Shown one piece after another: positions 44,405-54,928 of a DNA stretch of 64,000 nucleotides. The notes under the pieces were generated by a model, which worked only from the letters and a program-made list of their open reading frames with translations, did no database searches and had not been told where the DNA came from. Made by a program: the position numbers and the translations under genes. Source of the stretch: Sympetrum striolatum (taxonomy: Eukaryota; Arthropoda; Insecta; Odonata; Libellulidae); NCBI GenBank assembly GCA_947579665.1, contig OX388348.1, positions 930,001 to 994,000 of the forward strand, written 5' to 3'. How positions within the stretch are numbered: the first letter of the stretch is position 1; each line of letters opens with the position of its first letter.

Positions 44405-44600
44405 GCACATTATTGGCCGAAGTCTTTGACGAAAGATGTCCAGGGTTCGATTCCCGGTGGGAGTCCAAATTTTCCCGATGAGGATTTGGTGACAAGAAGG
44501 CCGTACATATCACTGCCAAATGAAACTTCATGATCATCATCAATGGTCACAAATCATTAACTGACCCCATGAGTAAGGGAGTAAGATGAAAAAATTAAAT
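44405..44600 (+). repeat. tRNA-derived SINE-like piece
   Basis: TCCAGGGTTCGATTCCCGG (44439-44457) is a T-arm/B-box with a paired stem, followed by TGGGAGTCCAAATTTTCCCG. The body (GATGAGGATTTGGTGACAAG) runs through a TCATCATCA run. The A-box region upstream is degenerate. A full tRNA cloverleaf is not seen. Confidence 0.5.
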
Positions 44601-46122
44601 CGGATCGGCTCCATGATAAATTATATATAGATATTTCACCCGTTCTTCAATCGATAAGTTTACCCTAAGTAGGCTGTACGGATAATCATTTATTATTGTT
44701 TTTCTTTCGAAGAAGTCAACTGCTGTTCATTTTTATTAATGTACTTCTAATTTCCAATCATCGCACCATTTCATAATTCTATCCAAAGTCCTTCGAATGA
44801 GTTCCTCTAAACTCTCTATTTCCCTGTAAAGATATACTTACTACATTCTCCTTGTCGAACATCCAAGATGGGGACTTACCAATATGAAATAAAATTCGGA
44901 TTTTCCAAAACCCGTTACACCCGCTTTCCATACCTCTTTCGTGCATTATCCATTATCTCAGATCTTTGGGTCTCGGGGCCCACCAGTTAAGTCCGCCTTC
45001 TCAGAGATGCATCGTTTTAAATCTCCGAAGACCGAGCCTTTCTCGTAAGGAAAAGATCAACTCCAGCTTACTCTTTTGTCTAATAGCCCTGGGACTCAGG
45101 TCGCTATAGGAATATTTTCCCTATTGTCATCTACTAGAAATTAAATAAACGTCCGTTGAAATTCCTAAAAATTTTCGTGGTAGTTAATTTCACTGGCGAA
45201 CGCTTTTTAGTAAACGAATATCCTTACGGATTGCCACTCGCGTAATCTGTTATTATTTGTTTTTAAAGAAATGTTACTGTAGAAACAGCTCCATTGTACT
45301 TTTTAATTCTATTCCCTTCTTTTAATTCTCCTCATTATCTACATCGTCGAAGGCGAATTTTCTTTCCGCATACCAATCTTCTCACCTCCATCCAAATAAG
45401 TGCTCTCCGGGTGATACATTCCTATCTCGGCAGTATTTTCAGCGGGTATTTGAAGTATTTTTTATGGAATTATTATTTTTTTATCTTATGAACACAAAAT
45501 TGTATTATTATTGTATTAGACAGATTATGGAAATGGGTATGCTGTTTGAAATATTGGTTGGAAATTGAAATTGTCAGGCGAAAAATTAGGCTAAAGTAAA
45601 AAATACCTACATGGCTGAATGGTGATAATCTTCGTAAACTCCTATGGAAAAGTAAACTATCTATCAGCATCATATACCTGGTATTAGTTATCAGGTAGAG
45701 TTATATTTAATGGTTTTGGAAGGAACAGGAGATTTTAAGGTATCCAGTCTCAATCGTGCTATATATAATAATATCAGTTTCTGTAGAAATATTAAATAAA
45801 TAAATAAAAAAAGTAATTGCAATCTCAACTGTATCCCTATTTTAGGGAAAGCAAAAATCTCTCTTTCTCCCAAGTGGTCCAGGCGGCGACTTTGATGCTC
45901 AGGCCTCTCAGCTGGAAGTCGCTTAACCTCCAATACATGTGTAGTTGGGCATTAGTGTATACCCCCTCCGGAGAAGGAAGCCTCTATTGTATTCAGTGGA
46001 CTTTAACCACAGGTTTCTTCCCATTTTTTCCATTGCAGACCCTAGCAAGAGTTGGTAGACCCCACTGTAATCCATTGCATTCCTTCTAAGAAAATTTTCT
46101 TCGGTATTTTGATGATAAAGCT
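44601..46122. other. No gene seen
   Basis: Non-coding; nothing supported. Confidence 0.45.
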
Positions 46123-46335
46123 TGTTGAAAACCCAGCCTTAATGTTTTCCGGGAATACATTCCCCAACACAAGCGCGGGGGTTGTCGAGTAGTGAGAGCC
46201 TCCGCGAAGACAGTGTCGATAATCTCCTGTACCTTGTCGCACATTGAAATAAAGGCTTTTCCTGAGCTGAGAATCGTTTTCTATCTTTTCCTTATCCCAA
46301 GGATATCCTAGCTACAACTGGCTCCCAACGCGGGG
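46123..46335 (+). mobile_element. LTR-like sequence with primer-binding site
   Basis: A roughly 194-bp candidate LTR starts TGTTGAAAAC, has AATAAAGGCTTTT (46247-46259) as a possible polyadenylation signal, and ends GCTACA at 46316. Two bases later TGGCTCCCAACGCGGGG (46319-46335) closely resembles the primer-binding site complementary to the 3' end of lysine tRNA (TGGCGCCCAACGTGGGG type), with two differences. No gag or pol frame follows and no second LTR was found, so this is a remnant. Confidence 0.4.
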
Positions 46336-46670
46336 ACATCCACGGGTTTTTGAGGAAAGATACGTTATAAGATTACGGACGCTCAAGAGACTTAAAACCT
46401 AAGAACGATTGTCTGTCACCATGAAAGCTTAATTTTTCACATTTAGAAGTTCAGTGTGGTGATCTTCAATTGCGGCGGTTTTTCCAATTTGTGTTTTACC
46501 TTCATATTATCCATTAAAGGATTGACTCGTATCTATTGATTTACGGAAATACTGAAAATAGGTTTCCACAGAGTCCAATGAAATTGATGGTCCAAGATTT
46601 AAAGAGATCATTGCTTTAGCTTAGTCAAATGTATGTAAATTTTGAAATAGTACGATGGGAGTTATTCCCA

Positions 46671-46962
46671 TTATTCCTTTACTGAAGGTAATGCGAGAAG
46701 ATCTGAATATCGTCGGAAACTTTTCGAACAGTTCATTCGTTCAGAATTTGTAGACGAAGTAAGTGAAATATTAGCGCCAGTAAGGAGCGAACGGGAGAGA
46801 CGAAGCGTTATAGGGAAGTAACCGCAAGGACGGATAATCACTTTTGGTCGTTTTTTCCCCAGGCTATTCGATATGCTAATAGGGAGGAAAGAATAATGGT
46901 GGGGTTTTACACCCCCTGCCATACGCCTCTAGCGCCTCGCAGGGTATATATCTAAATCTAAA
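46671..46962 (+). pseudogene. CR1-type LINE, 3' end with last codons
   Basis: Plus orientation: RRKLFEQFIRSEFVDEVSEI, then APVRSERERRS, a frameshift, and ITFGRFFPRLF. This matches the end of the RT frame at 50331-50939 (RRKLFEKFNRSEFIDEVSEM). It then has the conserved 3' UTR (ACACCCCCTGCCATACGCC, TCGCAGGGTATATATCTAAA). 5'-truncated and frameshifted. Confidence 0.75.
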
Positions 46963-48272
46963 ATCCCCCCTCTCTGTTTCTCTACCCGATTCCCTTTATG
47001 GACCTCGTTTCGCCCAAGATTTCTATCTCCTTTTAAGGACAATTTGCCGTCGTTTTCATTCTTCAAATCCCTCATCGCCTGCATTGCTTAATAAATTGTT
47101 TCCGCCTCGTTCATTCCTTTAATTCCTCAACTCCTCCTTCTCGTCCCCTGTGAAGTTTATCGAGCTCTCAGCTGTTGAGGATTCACTCATTTTCTCCGAG
47201 GACTGTCTTTATTTTACTCCGTACCGTTAAAAGGTTTAATTTATACCTTCGCGCGGCGAAGGAGTTTGTTTGCTTTAAATTACAGCTCGAGATTTTGATT
47301 GATTGTGATGGATGTGCCTTATGTTGAAGGATGGTATCTTTGCAACTGGTTTGATGCTAGAAAAACGTGAATATTTTCGTGTCGTAGCATTTAGTAATTG
47401 CTGTACTCGAATTTCGTTGATTTTATTAAGAAATTTTTCTTTTTCGAGAAATTAGTAGATGAATATAGGTGTTTCATTCGTTCAATATTTTGTGTTATTG
47501 TATGTATTGAATTCAGTGTACCTTTGACCCTAATGATGTCCTCATAGAGAGCGAAATTTTAATCGGGAATGATAAATTTCATGGTTTTTAGGTATCATTT
47601 TCTCTATATTGTATATATTATCACCGTAAAAAATGGAGAAGATAGTATTAAACTCTGTAGTTAATTTATAAACGAAAAAATTGTGTACTAGGTTTTCTTG
47701 AATGGCAGTCAACGAAGTTACACTTCATCATACTGATTTTAAACCGTAACAAATAATTGATACAAGAGGGAAATCGTCAAAATCAGTGCCGGTAACTAGA
47801 TTCTGCGTTATCTCCTTGTTGCTGTTTCTCTATTTCGTTGAGGGAGTAACGTATGGTTATCTTCAGCAAAGCATTGAAATCGTTATTGTTCGCTTATTCG
47901 ATCGTAAATGTAGAACTTTTCCATCTACGTGCATCTCTTCGTTTATCTTCGTATCTCTGTCCTCCTTTCTTTGAGTACTATTTTACCCGTACGCTAATTT
48001 CCTTCCGCTTCCATCTTCGCTGATATTCCTCTTCACTTTCTCCGTCTTCTCTCCTCGCACATTCAGTAGATTCTCTTTCCCTCTGATCGCTGTGCAGGGG
48101 GCATTGTATGGTCGTCAAGAGGAGGGGGTCAGTGGTAAAGGCTGGGACACAATCAATGTGTACTTAAGACGTGTATTGTTAACGTGAAACGCATGTCACG
48201 CATTTTTATTCGATGCTTTGCTGAGAGTTGGTGTTCGTGCTGTTCGCTGTTTTATGCTAGCAACATTGAATA
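46963..48272. other. No gene seen
   Basis: Non-coding; pyrimidine-rich in places, nothing supported. Confidence 0.45.
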
Positions 48273-49210
48273 GAGGGGAAGGTCCAAATATGGGCTGGAT
48301 TTTGATTTGTGAATGTAGTGGGCACATTTGTGAACATATGGGGAATTTAGACATTGCGCCGTATCTTTGACTAGTATCCTTAATTTCTGGAAAGTTTCAG
48401 AATTAAAAAAAAACAGTTTCTTAAAAAAATGCTTTATTAAAAAAATTGCAAAAAGTCGCATTTTAAAAATGAGGTCTAAATATGGGCTATCCTTAAATTT
48501 TTTAGAAAAATTCAATGAAAGCGCCAATGACTTGATAATTCACTTACAATATAAGCGTAAAATCGTAAATTCACTCACAAAAATCACATATATACGCATC
48601 TCTCTCCCAACCAGAACATCCCGATTGGGGCGCCCTTGTAAGCCAATCTAAAGCGATTATGTTCCTTTAGTTAATTAAATGGAATTATTATATTTAGTTA
48701 AATAAATAGTTGGTACATTGTAATTAGGTACGTCATTTTTAGGTTATTTGAAAATGGTTTGGGTCTGATCCAAATATGGGCTACTCCAGAGAGGTAGCCT
48801 CTTTTTAGACCACACTCAATAGCCCATATTTAGATAAAAAACCCCTTTTACAAAGTCATCACGGCGAACATTACTGGTATGAAGTAGAAGGATGAATGAG
48901 GCATTGAAACCGTTCACCAACTCAACGTCAACACAGCCTTGCTGCCGAATAACATTAACACCCAACTGGCTAATGGTGAAAAGCAATATTGTACGTACCT
49001 GCTGAAAGTTTGACGATGGAAGAACACGACAGCCGATGATTTTTACGCACAGCTTTTGAACGCGTTGACTGACCAACAACTCGTCGCTCTTCAACAGGAC
49101 CTAGGGGACTAGTTTCACGCTATTTCTGATAGAGTGCGAAACCCTCCTTGTTTACAACAGAAACTAGCCCGTTTTTAGACCCCAGCCTGTATTTGGACCT
49201 TCTCCTCTCC
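48273..49210. mobile_element. 938-bp DNA transposon with inverted ends and TA flanks
   Basis: The left end (48273-48298, core AAGGTCCAAATATGGGCTGG) and the right end (49182-49210) are inverted repeats with a few mismatches and a short gap. TA flanks both ends (48271-48272 and 49211-49212), as for Tc1/mariner-type insertions. Inside, the phrase TAAATATGGGCT or CCAAATATGGGCT recurs at about 48475 and 48770, and inverted at about 48822, so the end sequence is repeated internally. The longest internal frame (48816-49094, minus) has no recognisable transposase motif. Non-autonomous; superfamily uncertain. Confidence 0.7.
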
Positions 49211-50244
49211 TATTTATGTATGGATATCAATAGAATGGTGATTACGATCGTTGGTGGCTGCACTGTAATTGTTTAGAAGAATTTTGTTCGAAAAAGTCAA
49301 CTATTTTGTTCAAATTTAAAATGAAACTTAATCTTCTCTCCATTTTATATAATTTTCCTGCATAGAAATATAAATACTGTCAGCTGTAAAACCAAGAAAG
49401 ATTAAGAACACATATTTTTTAAATTTATACAGATGTATAACACTATGCAAATAGAGATATATTTGGACGTAAAAAATATTTTCAGATCTTTTGAAAACCT
49501 TCCTTGGTTTAGTGAATTTCCACCAATATAAGGTTGAGAAAATATCGAAGAATTGCCAAATAAAATGAAGTTTTAAAAACGAGAAACTTTTCCTTTCCAC
49601 ATTTTTTTTAAATTTTGTTTTATTGAACAATTGTTCGATAATGTCGGAATTCCACCACATTTCGTCCTCCTCCGTGATTTTTAACCGAGACAAAATATCG
49701 TTTACTGTCAGCTAGCTGAACATCAGCATAAATATCAGAACCGTGTTGTATCCCGCCATCTACGTATGCTTAATGCCATCATTCTAAATATGTTTAATGA
49801 TGTAAACAACGATCTCCTGAGATGCCTAGCGAGCGTTTATTTTTCCACAATCTTCCCGGAAAAATCTTTGGAACCTTCATTGAGAGACAGAAAGCGCGAA
49901 TTCGGACGTAAGGAAGTGTAAATTGAAACCCGCGAGTCGCGCATTCCGGAGGAATTTAAATAAATATTACAAATAAATCCAATAAATTTAATTAGATAAA
50001 ATCAGGAAATCTAAATATAAAAGCATAAGTCCTTTAACATATAAAACATATAAACAAGAATCCATAAATAAAAGAGAAACAAAATCCATAATTGTAGAAA
50101 TAAAAAAAAAATCAGCAATTAATCGTCAGGATCTTGATTAGAATTTGCTAGGCGCATCGTATGATATATAGGATTATGGTACATGTAATTTGTTCTTGTA
50201 TTCGGTATACTGAATGGGTTCTGTCTACGTTGGTTATATTCAGG
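49211..50244. other. No gene seen
   Basis: AT-rich non-coding sequence; a 121-codon minus-strand frame at 49328-49693 is low complexity and not convincing. Confidence 0.45.
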
Positions 50245-51045
50245 GTTATTTAGATTTAGATTTAGATATATACCCCGCGAGCCGCCAGAGGCGTATGGCA
50301 GGGGGTGTAATACACCAACATTATTCATTCCTACCTATTAGAATCTCTAATAGCTTGGGGAAAAAACGACCAAAAGTAATTATCCGTCCTTGCGATTACT
50401 TCCCTATAACGCTTCGTCGATGCCTCTCGGAGATCGCGTTCGCTCCTTACTGGCACTAACATTTCACTTACTTCGTCTATAAATTCTGAACGATTGAACT
50501 TTTCGAAAAGTTTCCGACGATATTCAGATCTTCTCATCTGTAGTGAATTCCAACTGAGGGACTCTATCATTGCCGTAACGCTGCTATCAAACCTGAAATC
50601 CCCGCAAACGAATCGGGCTGCTCTACGCTGGACCATCTCTAAATCTGAGACTAAACCTACTTCGTGTGGGTCCCAAACCGCACAGCAGTATTCAAGACTC
50701 GGACGAATAAGAGAAAAGTAAGCTATTTCTTTGACTCTCGATGAGCATCCTCTCAACGTTCTACCAGTTAATCTTTGCATTCTATTCGCTTTTCCTATCG
50801 CATCTCGAATATGTTCTTTAAAAGATAAGTTACTGCTAAACGTGACTCCTAGGTATTTGTTGTCGTGAACTAACTCTAATGGATGCCCTGAGATTTGGTA
50901 CTGCGTGGGAATTATGTTTGTGGAGCGCGTAAAACTCATGGCAACGCATTTATTTATATTTAAATCCAGCTGCCAATCTTTACACCATCCTGATATTACT
51001 CCAGGTCGTCTTGAAGCACATTACGGATGGGATGATACACTCATT
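50245..51045 (-). mobile_element. CR1-type LINE, 5'-truncated copy with longest 3' part
   Basis: About 800 bp in minus orientation: RT C-terminal frame, conserved 3' UTR (ACACCCCCTGCCATACGCC, GGCGGCTCGCGGGG) and a tail of AAATCT hexamers (50249-50266). The 5' end abuts another LINE in the opposite orientation (51320 on). It is the reference copy for the 3' ends at 28551, 42044, 42748 and 46671. Confidence 0.8.
50331..50939 (-). pseudogene. CR1-type reverse transcriptase, C-terminal part
   Basis: 202 open codons: KYLGVTFSSNLSFKEHI, IGKANRMQRLTGRTLRG, YFSLIRPSLEYCCAVWDP and VQRRAARFVCGDF, the conserved region after the catalytic box of CR1/Jockey-type RTs. Upstream to about 51040 the frame continues as ISGWCKDWQLDLNINKC, with a shift before it (VLQDDLE). 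The endonuclease and the xADD box are missing by 5' truncation. The long open part suggests a fairly recent insertion. Confidence 0.8.
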
Positions 51046-51428
51046 GTCTCGAATGGGACTGGAGGGATTCATCCCTTCTCTCTCCCTACGCCACCAATGG
51101 AGCCCGTGTTGAGTCGCGTGATCTTCCGATTTGCGCCGTTTCGCTAAGCGGTGTCAGCATATTTACTAAGCGATCTAAGCGCATACGAAGCGGTCTCAGC
51201 ACATCCCAAGCGGTGTCAGCATAATTACTAAGCGAATTTGACCTTTGGGAATGATGTCTTAAGCTGAAATTCGGTGATGGCAAATAACGATTCCGTGAAT
51301 GATTGTGAACTGTCCACATTATGTTCTTATCAAATTTTTAGACGCGACCGTGTTGGTCGTCGAGGTGGTGGTGTTCTCCTTGCCATTAATATGAATACAC
51401 CTGCAAAAAGACGATCTCGAACTGTGAA

Positions 51429-53264
51429 TTGCTATGGACTGAGTTAAGTGTGAATAGTGATTCGTACTCTGGCCACACTAAGAAGCTCTTCGTTGGTGTT
51501 TTTTATCGCCCACCCTCTAGTGATATTTCCGTTTGGGAAAATTGTTTTGATTCTCTAATGCATGTCAGATCCTCGGGAGAAGTGTTACTACTAGGTGATT
51601 TCAATTTAAAAATTCAATGGTCATCCCCCGATAGTGGTGTTTGTAAGGATTCAACTTACGAATATTTTTTTCAGCATTTTATTCTTGGCTTTGGCTTGAG
51701 TCAGTTTAATCTAGAAGCCTCTCGTCAGTTGGCCACACTGGACTACGTTATTTCCTCTTTTCATATTCAGGGAATTTCCCTTGGCCGATATATCTTTTGT
51801 TCCGACCACTCCTCTCTCGAGTTTGAGATAAACCCCAGCTTGTGGTCTTTTCTTGGAAGGAAGGATACCTCAGCACCACCAAGAGTTATTCCAAACTGGA
51901 AAAAGACGGATTGGGAGGCAGTAAATCGCGCACTTTCTCTTCTTCCGTGGTCTCTTCTAAAATCAGGCAGCATTGCGGATTCAGTTTCTCTATTTTACGA
52001 CTTCATTCTTGCCTCTATTAAAGATTTCGTCCCGCATCGTATTCTCAAACCCAAAAAATTTCCGTATTGGGTGAAGAGTGATTCCATTTTCTGCATTAAA
52101 AATAAGCATAGAGCTTTCTGCCTTATGAAAAATTTTCCTAATCCGCAGACTAAAAACAGCTTCGTAGTATTAAGACGTCAGGCAAAATTTATGCTAAAAC
52201 GCGACTACGAAAATTATATCAAATTAGTTTCCTCCCAATCGACATCAAATCCAAAGCTTTTCTGGACTTTGTTAAATTCTCGTCGGAAAGGGGGTAAGAT
52301 TCCAGAGAATCTCCATCTCGAACAAAGAACCGCTTCGGGCCCCAACAGACCTTTCCTCTTTAGCGATTTTTTCCAATCGGTTTTTACTCCGCCTTCCAAC
52401 CATGATTTTAATGCACTACAAGTGGAGAGTGTCTGTCCCTTTTCGCTTTCATCTTTAACAACAACTTCTGAAGAACGCTTTCAACTTCTTCGAAATCTGC
52501 CCCCAAATAGAGCCATTGGCCCTGATCTTGTTGGGTCAGTGTTTTTAAAAAATGCTGCTCCTTCCCTCTCACAGCCCTTAGCTATTCTTTTAAATAAATG
52601 TTTTTCTTCCGCTTATTTCCCTTCTGCTTGGAAGTCAGCAAATGTAACTCCACTCTTCAAATCCGGTGACAGAAGTTCAGTAAAGTCGTATCGACCTATA
52701 TCTGTTCTCCCTATTCTTTCAATGATCTGTGAGAGAATAATTTTGAAAAGACTATCAGATTTCACTTCTCCCTACCTATCTCAAGTACAACATGGTTTTC
52801 TTCCTGGACGCTCGTGCCTCACCAATCTTTCTTCCCTTCAGTACCATGCAGTTGAAACAATCCAAACCAATTCGCAATTAGATATTTGCTACATTGACTT
52901 CGCCAAAGCATTCGACTCCCTTGATCACTCTCTTCTCCTCTACAAGCTGCAAAATAGATTTGGAATTCACGGTAATTTTCTTTCTCTCCTCAACAGTTTT
53001 CTTTTAAATAGAAGGCAGAGAGTAGTATTAAATAATCATTCTTCTTCATGGGGTCCTGTACTCTCCGGCGTTGCACAAGGGAGTGTTCTGGGACCATATT
53101 TGTTTTCCTTATTTATCGATGATCTCCCAAAAGGTATCGGAGATGGAAACAATATACTACTTTTCGCAGACGACTGCAAGATTTTTAAAAAGATCACCAC
53201 CTTCAGTGATTGTTCAGATCTTCAGAGCTCAATCAACGCAGTCTCAGCATGGTCTTCTTCATGA
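51429..53264 (+). pseudogene. Endonuclease-reverse transcriptase of the LINE, main frame
   Basis: 611 codons. Endonuclease words: LFVGVFYRPP, LLLGDFNLKI (about residue 54), TLDYVISS and SDHSSLEF (about 124). RT words: NRAIGPDLVGSVFLKN, ANVTPLFKSGD, YRPISVLP, QHGFLPGRSCLTN, IDFAKAFDSLDH, GVAQGSVLGPYLFSLFIDDL and the catalytic FADD at about 579-582. A frameshift near 51425 separates it from the upstream endonuclease start. TGA at 53262 stands where W is conserved (WSSS-W-KLKLNPEKC). Two more in-frame stops occur at 53364 and 53439, and the frame then stays open to the end of the element. Confidence 0.85.
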
Positions 53265-53736
53265 AAACTTAAACTAAACCCCGAAAAGTGCTGCGTAATG
53301 TCAATTACTTTAAAAAAGAATAAAATCTGTACAGACTACCAAATCAACAAAAAATGTATCCCCTGAGTCTCCTCTTGCAAAGATCTTGGGGTCATCATCG
53401 ATGATAAATTAAATTTTTCGGAACATGTGAATTTTGTCTAAAAAAGAGCAATGTCTCGACTGGGAATGCTCTATAAATTCACAGACATCAGGGATCCAGT
53501 CTCTCTTCGCACTTATTTCTCCAGCTGTGTTCTTCCTCTTCTTACTTACTGCTCGCCCATATGGACCATGTCATCCGAATCAAACCTCTCTTCTCTCACT
53601 CGCATCTTAAATTTCTTTCTAAAAATAGTTTATTTTCGAGTCCCGTCTTATAAAAATATGCCAAAAGATCATCTTCTAAATCACCTTAATCTCACCCCAA
53701 TCAAAGCCTCTCATACTTTCTCCGACATTTCCTTCT
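53265..53736 (+). pseudogene. C-terminal continuation of the same RT after stop codons
   Basis: Same frame after the TGA: KLKLNPEKCCVM, CKDLGVIIDDKLNFSEHVNF, RLGMLYKFTDIRDP, LPLLTYCSPIWTM and KNMPKDHLLNHLNLTP, the usual C-terminal RT and thumb region. The three nonsense codons without frame change suggest modest age. Confidence 0.75.
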
Positions 53737-54928
53737 TATCTATTATATATAGATGCTTCTCCGGATTCATTCATATATATAGCCATATAGCTATATAGCT
53801 ATATAGATAGGATACAAATTCACAGGCTAAACTACAAGGGTCATTGCCTTGAAATTTTTATGAAGTATTGGCCATATCGTGAAACCCCCAGGAAAAAAGC
53901 GACTTTGATCCTCAGTGTCATAGGTTCGATTCCAGAGGGCCCCAAATTCCCGATTTTTCCCGTTTAAATGCATTGCCGTGATTTTCGGGAATTTTTAAGA
54001 AATACTTTCCGGATAGGTAGAGAAATAAAACTCAAGGTGCCTATACTTATGGTCTTGGACTTTCGAAAACATCAATGACTTTCACAAAAAATATCCTGAG
54101 TTCGATGCTAGGACGATGCAAAGATCTGCCCTTTAAAATACATGGGAGCTGTTTTTCATTATTTTTTTTGATGCACTTCTCGAAATAATAGGAAGTTCGT
54201 GCTTAGAAGGAAAGTGTAAGGTATGAATTGGTTTAAGAAAACAATTTTCATAAGACCGTAATATTCCTGGGTTCGATGCCAGAGCACATTAACATTTCTC
54301 TCACAAGGAATATAAGGGAAAAGTAAGACTTCGATTGAGGCAGTTGCAGCCAATATATCTGCTTGAATTTTCGCACATAGTTAAAGATTAATATCTTCTA
54401 TTATGTTGCATAGGAGGTTTTACCAGAAAGACCCGGGTTCGATGCCGGGCGGTAAATATGTCTCCCGTTTAAAATACACAGGGTTAGTATTTCATTATTT
54501 TTTTGATGCACTTATCGAAATGATAGGAAGTTCGTGCTTGGCTGGAAGATGTATGGTTATAACTGGTTTAAGAAAACAGTTTTCAGAAGACCGAACTATT
54601 CCTGGGTTCGATGCCAGACCACATTAACATTTCTCTCATATGAAATATAAGGGAAAAGTAGGACGTCGTTTGAGGCAGTTGCAGATAGTATTTCTGCTTG
54701 AATTTTCACAGATAGTTAGAGATGGTGATCTTCTATTGTGCTGCATAGTAAGTTCACCAGTAAGACCCGGGTTCGATCCCAGACGATGAAATTTCAGCGA
54801 ATTTTAAGAAAAATTTCAATCCTTTTTTTTTCTTTTGACGGCCTTCCCGATATGATGCCGACATGAAATTAGTGTTGTCGATCTGCTTGAATCTATCTGC
54901 TATGCAAGCTACATTTTACTCGTATAAT
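53737..54928 (+). mobile_element. T-arm array element, copy 3 (longest)
   Basis: Opposite orientation to copies 1 and 2. It starts with the terminal palindrome TATCTATTATATATAGATG (53737-53755) and ends at CATTTTACTCGTATAAT (54928). Six T-arm-like motifs lie at 53923, 54099, 54270, 54436, 54605 and 54770 (spacings about 176, 171, 166, 169 and 165 bp). Several form perfect 5-bp stems with 7-base loops, for example CCCGGGTTCGATGCCGGG at 54433-54450. Units 3-4 and 5-6 are also a direct repeat of about 335 bp (GATGCACTT at 54170 and 54505). It interrupts the LINE ending at 53736. Confidence 0.8.

Larger units (their letters stand above)
51320..53736 (+). mobile_element. CR1/Jockey-group LINE, 5'-truncated, several stops
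   Basis: Starts in the endonuclease region (RDRVGRRGGGVLLAIN, 51331-51378) and runs through the RT to about 53736, where a T-arm array element interrupts it. Its own 3' UTR and tail are therefore not seen. Upstream (51150-51240) are three copies of AAGCGGT(G/C)TCAGCA whose relation to the LINE is unclear. Confidence 0.75.

Noticed and set aside
45817..46089. 90-codon plus-strand frame before the LTR-like piece
   Set aside because: No domain and no codon pattern; overlaps a minus-strand frame of equal weakness.
49328..49693. Minus-strand 121-codon frame
   Set aside because: Phe/Lys/Ile-rich low-complexity product of AT-rich DNA; no domain.
54403..54627. Possible tRNA genes at the GGTTCGATGCC motifs
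   Set aside because: Only the T-arm is present; no A box, anticodon arm or acceptor stem can be built at the right distance.
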